Source: an uncultured Phycisphaerales bacterium
Lineage (GTDB): Bacteria; Planctomycetota; Phycisphaerae; Phycisphaerales; UBA1924
DNA: 5,376 nt
Direction of reading: 5' to 3'
NCBI GenBank assembly: GCA_937891445.1
Contig: CALAFV010000406.1
Coordinates: 1-5,376, forward strand
Of this stretch, positions 5,041 to 5,376 are shown in pieces (position 1 is the first letter of the stretch; each line of letters opens with the position of its first letter). A program made the position numbers and the translations under genes. The notes under the pieces are model-generated. The model was not told where the DNA came from and did not search any database. It worked only from the letters and a program-made list of their open reading frames with translations.

Positions 5041-5107
5041 GCCCGGGTGGAACGGGGTTGCCGGTCGGCCGCGTGATGCGCGACGGGCGGTGGCGCCCTG
5101 CGCGGGC
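5041..5107. other. Convergent intergenic gap with a small hairpin
   Basis: The 67 bases lie between two facing stops. GGGCG (5085-5089) pairs with CGCCC (5094-5098) around GTGG, and an outer AGCCCG (5040-5045) is complementary to CGGGCT (5103-5108). These could act as a shared, bidirectional transcription stop, but no T tract is found on either strand. Confidence 0.3.
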
Positions 5108-5368
5108 TTACTTCTTGTAGTACTCCAGGTTGATCTGGATGTACTTGTGCCACTCCTTGGGCAGGTCTTCCTGCGGGTAGATGGCCTTGACGGGGCACTC
5201 GTCCACGCACAGGCCGCAGTCGATGCAGGTGTCCGGGTCGATGTAGAGCTGGTCGGTCTTCTCGAACTCCGCCTCGGCCTTGGTGGGGTGGATGCAGTCG
5301 ACCGGGCAGACCTCCACGCAGGAGGTGTCCTTGGTCCCGATGCACGGCTCGGTGATGACGTGGGGCAT
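5108..5368 (-). CDS. fdxA: 7Fe-type ferredoxin ([3Fe-4S] plus [4Fe-4S])
   Basis: This is an 86-residue low-potential electron carrier of the cytosol. The cysteines follow the seven-iron ferredoxin pattern of Azotobacter FdI. C9, C17 and C58 would bind the [3Fe-4S] cluster. C21, C48, C51 and C54 would bind the [4Fe-4S] cluster. C25 would be free. The position of the extra cysteine (FdI C11) is Thr12 here, which supports a 3Fe first cluster over a full 4Fe one. The motifs CVEVCPVDC (17-25) and CIDCGLCVDECP (48-59) are classical, and the C-terminal EW-x-KYIQINLEYYKK resembles the family tail. Length is normal for the short form. The ATG at 5368-5366 fits the family start (MPHVITEPC). Only eight bases precede it in the window, so its promoter and ribosome binding site cannot be judged. 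Redox partners are not apparent from the neighbours. The symbol is a family-level label. Confidence 0.93.
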   Translation of the reverse strand: MPHVITEPCIGTKDTSCVEVCPVDCIHPTKAEAEFEKTDQLYIDPDTCIDCGLCVDECPVKAIYPQEDLPKEWHKYIQINLEYYKK

Positions 5369-5376
5369 ACGGAGCG

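Overview
The window is very GC-rich and gene-dense. It most resembles a chromosomal segment of a planctomycete, probably of the Phycisphaerae type. The reasons are two membrane proteins carrying a C-x2-C-x-Y ... C-P-E-C zinc ribbon of the kind common in that group, a TM2/DUF6677-like small membrane protein, and a short conserved protein ending in a helical W-T-D-V-L-E-V-V-R-L-L-G-Y-R-K segment that I associate with planctomycetes. This assignment rests on recalled family resemblance, not on a search.

Layout. Bases 1-67 hold the last codons of an unrecognised plus-strand gene, followed by a good intrinsic terminator. Bases 160-2981 hold two plus-strand genes for full-length paralogous membrane proteins. 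Each has about four N-terminal membrane segments, a cytosolic-type zinc ribbon, a fifth membrane segment and a soluble C-terminal half. Both start codons sit 5-6 bases after a TANNNT box with no Shine-Dalgarno sequence, which suggests leaderless transcripts. Convergent to them, on the minus strand, is a coupled pair: a TM2/DUF6677-like protein (3793 to 3263) and a 90-residue two-helix membrane protein (3266 to 2994), overlapping by ATGA.

Bases 3794-4188 are a long divergent intergenic region. It carries short G/C palindromes, a tandem 12-base palindromic repeat and a candidate promoter with a perfect TTGACA. Plus-strand genes follow for a 90-residue, extremely acidic protein (4189-4461) and a 162-residue protein with basic N-terminal tracts and a helical C-terminal domain (4552-5040). 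They are separated by 90 bases of competing hairpins. The window closes with a minus-strand 7Fe-type ferredoxin (5368 to 5108), which is complete or nearly so at its 5' end.

The ferredoxin is the only gene whose biochemical role is clear. The rest form small lineage-typical units of unknown function: a duplicated zinc-ribbon membrane protein, a two-gene membrane operon, and an acidic/basic pair that may be co-transcribed. There is no sign of a mobile element, CRISPR array, tRNA or rRNA. I see candidates for undescribed biology (the polyacidic protein with its structured leader and neighbour, and the paralogous zinc-ribbon pair) but no proven novel system.
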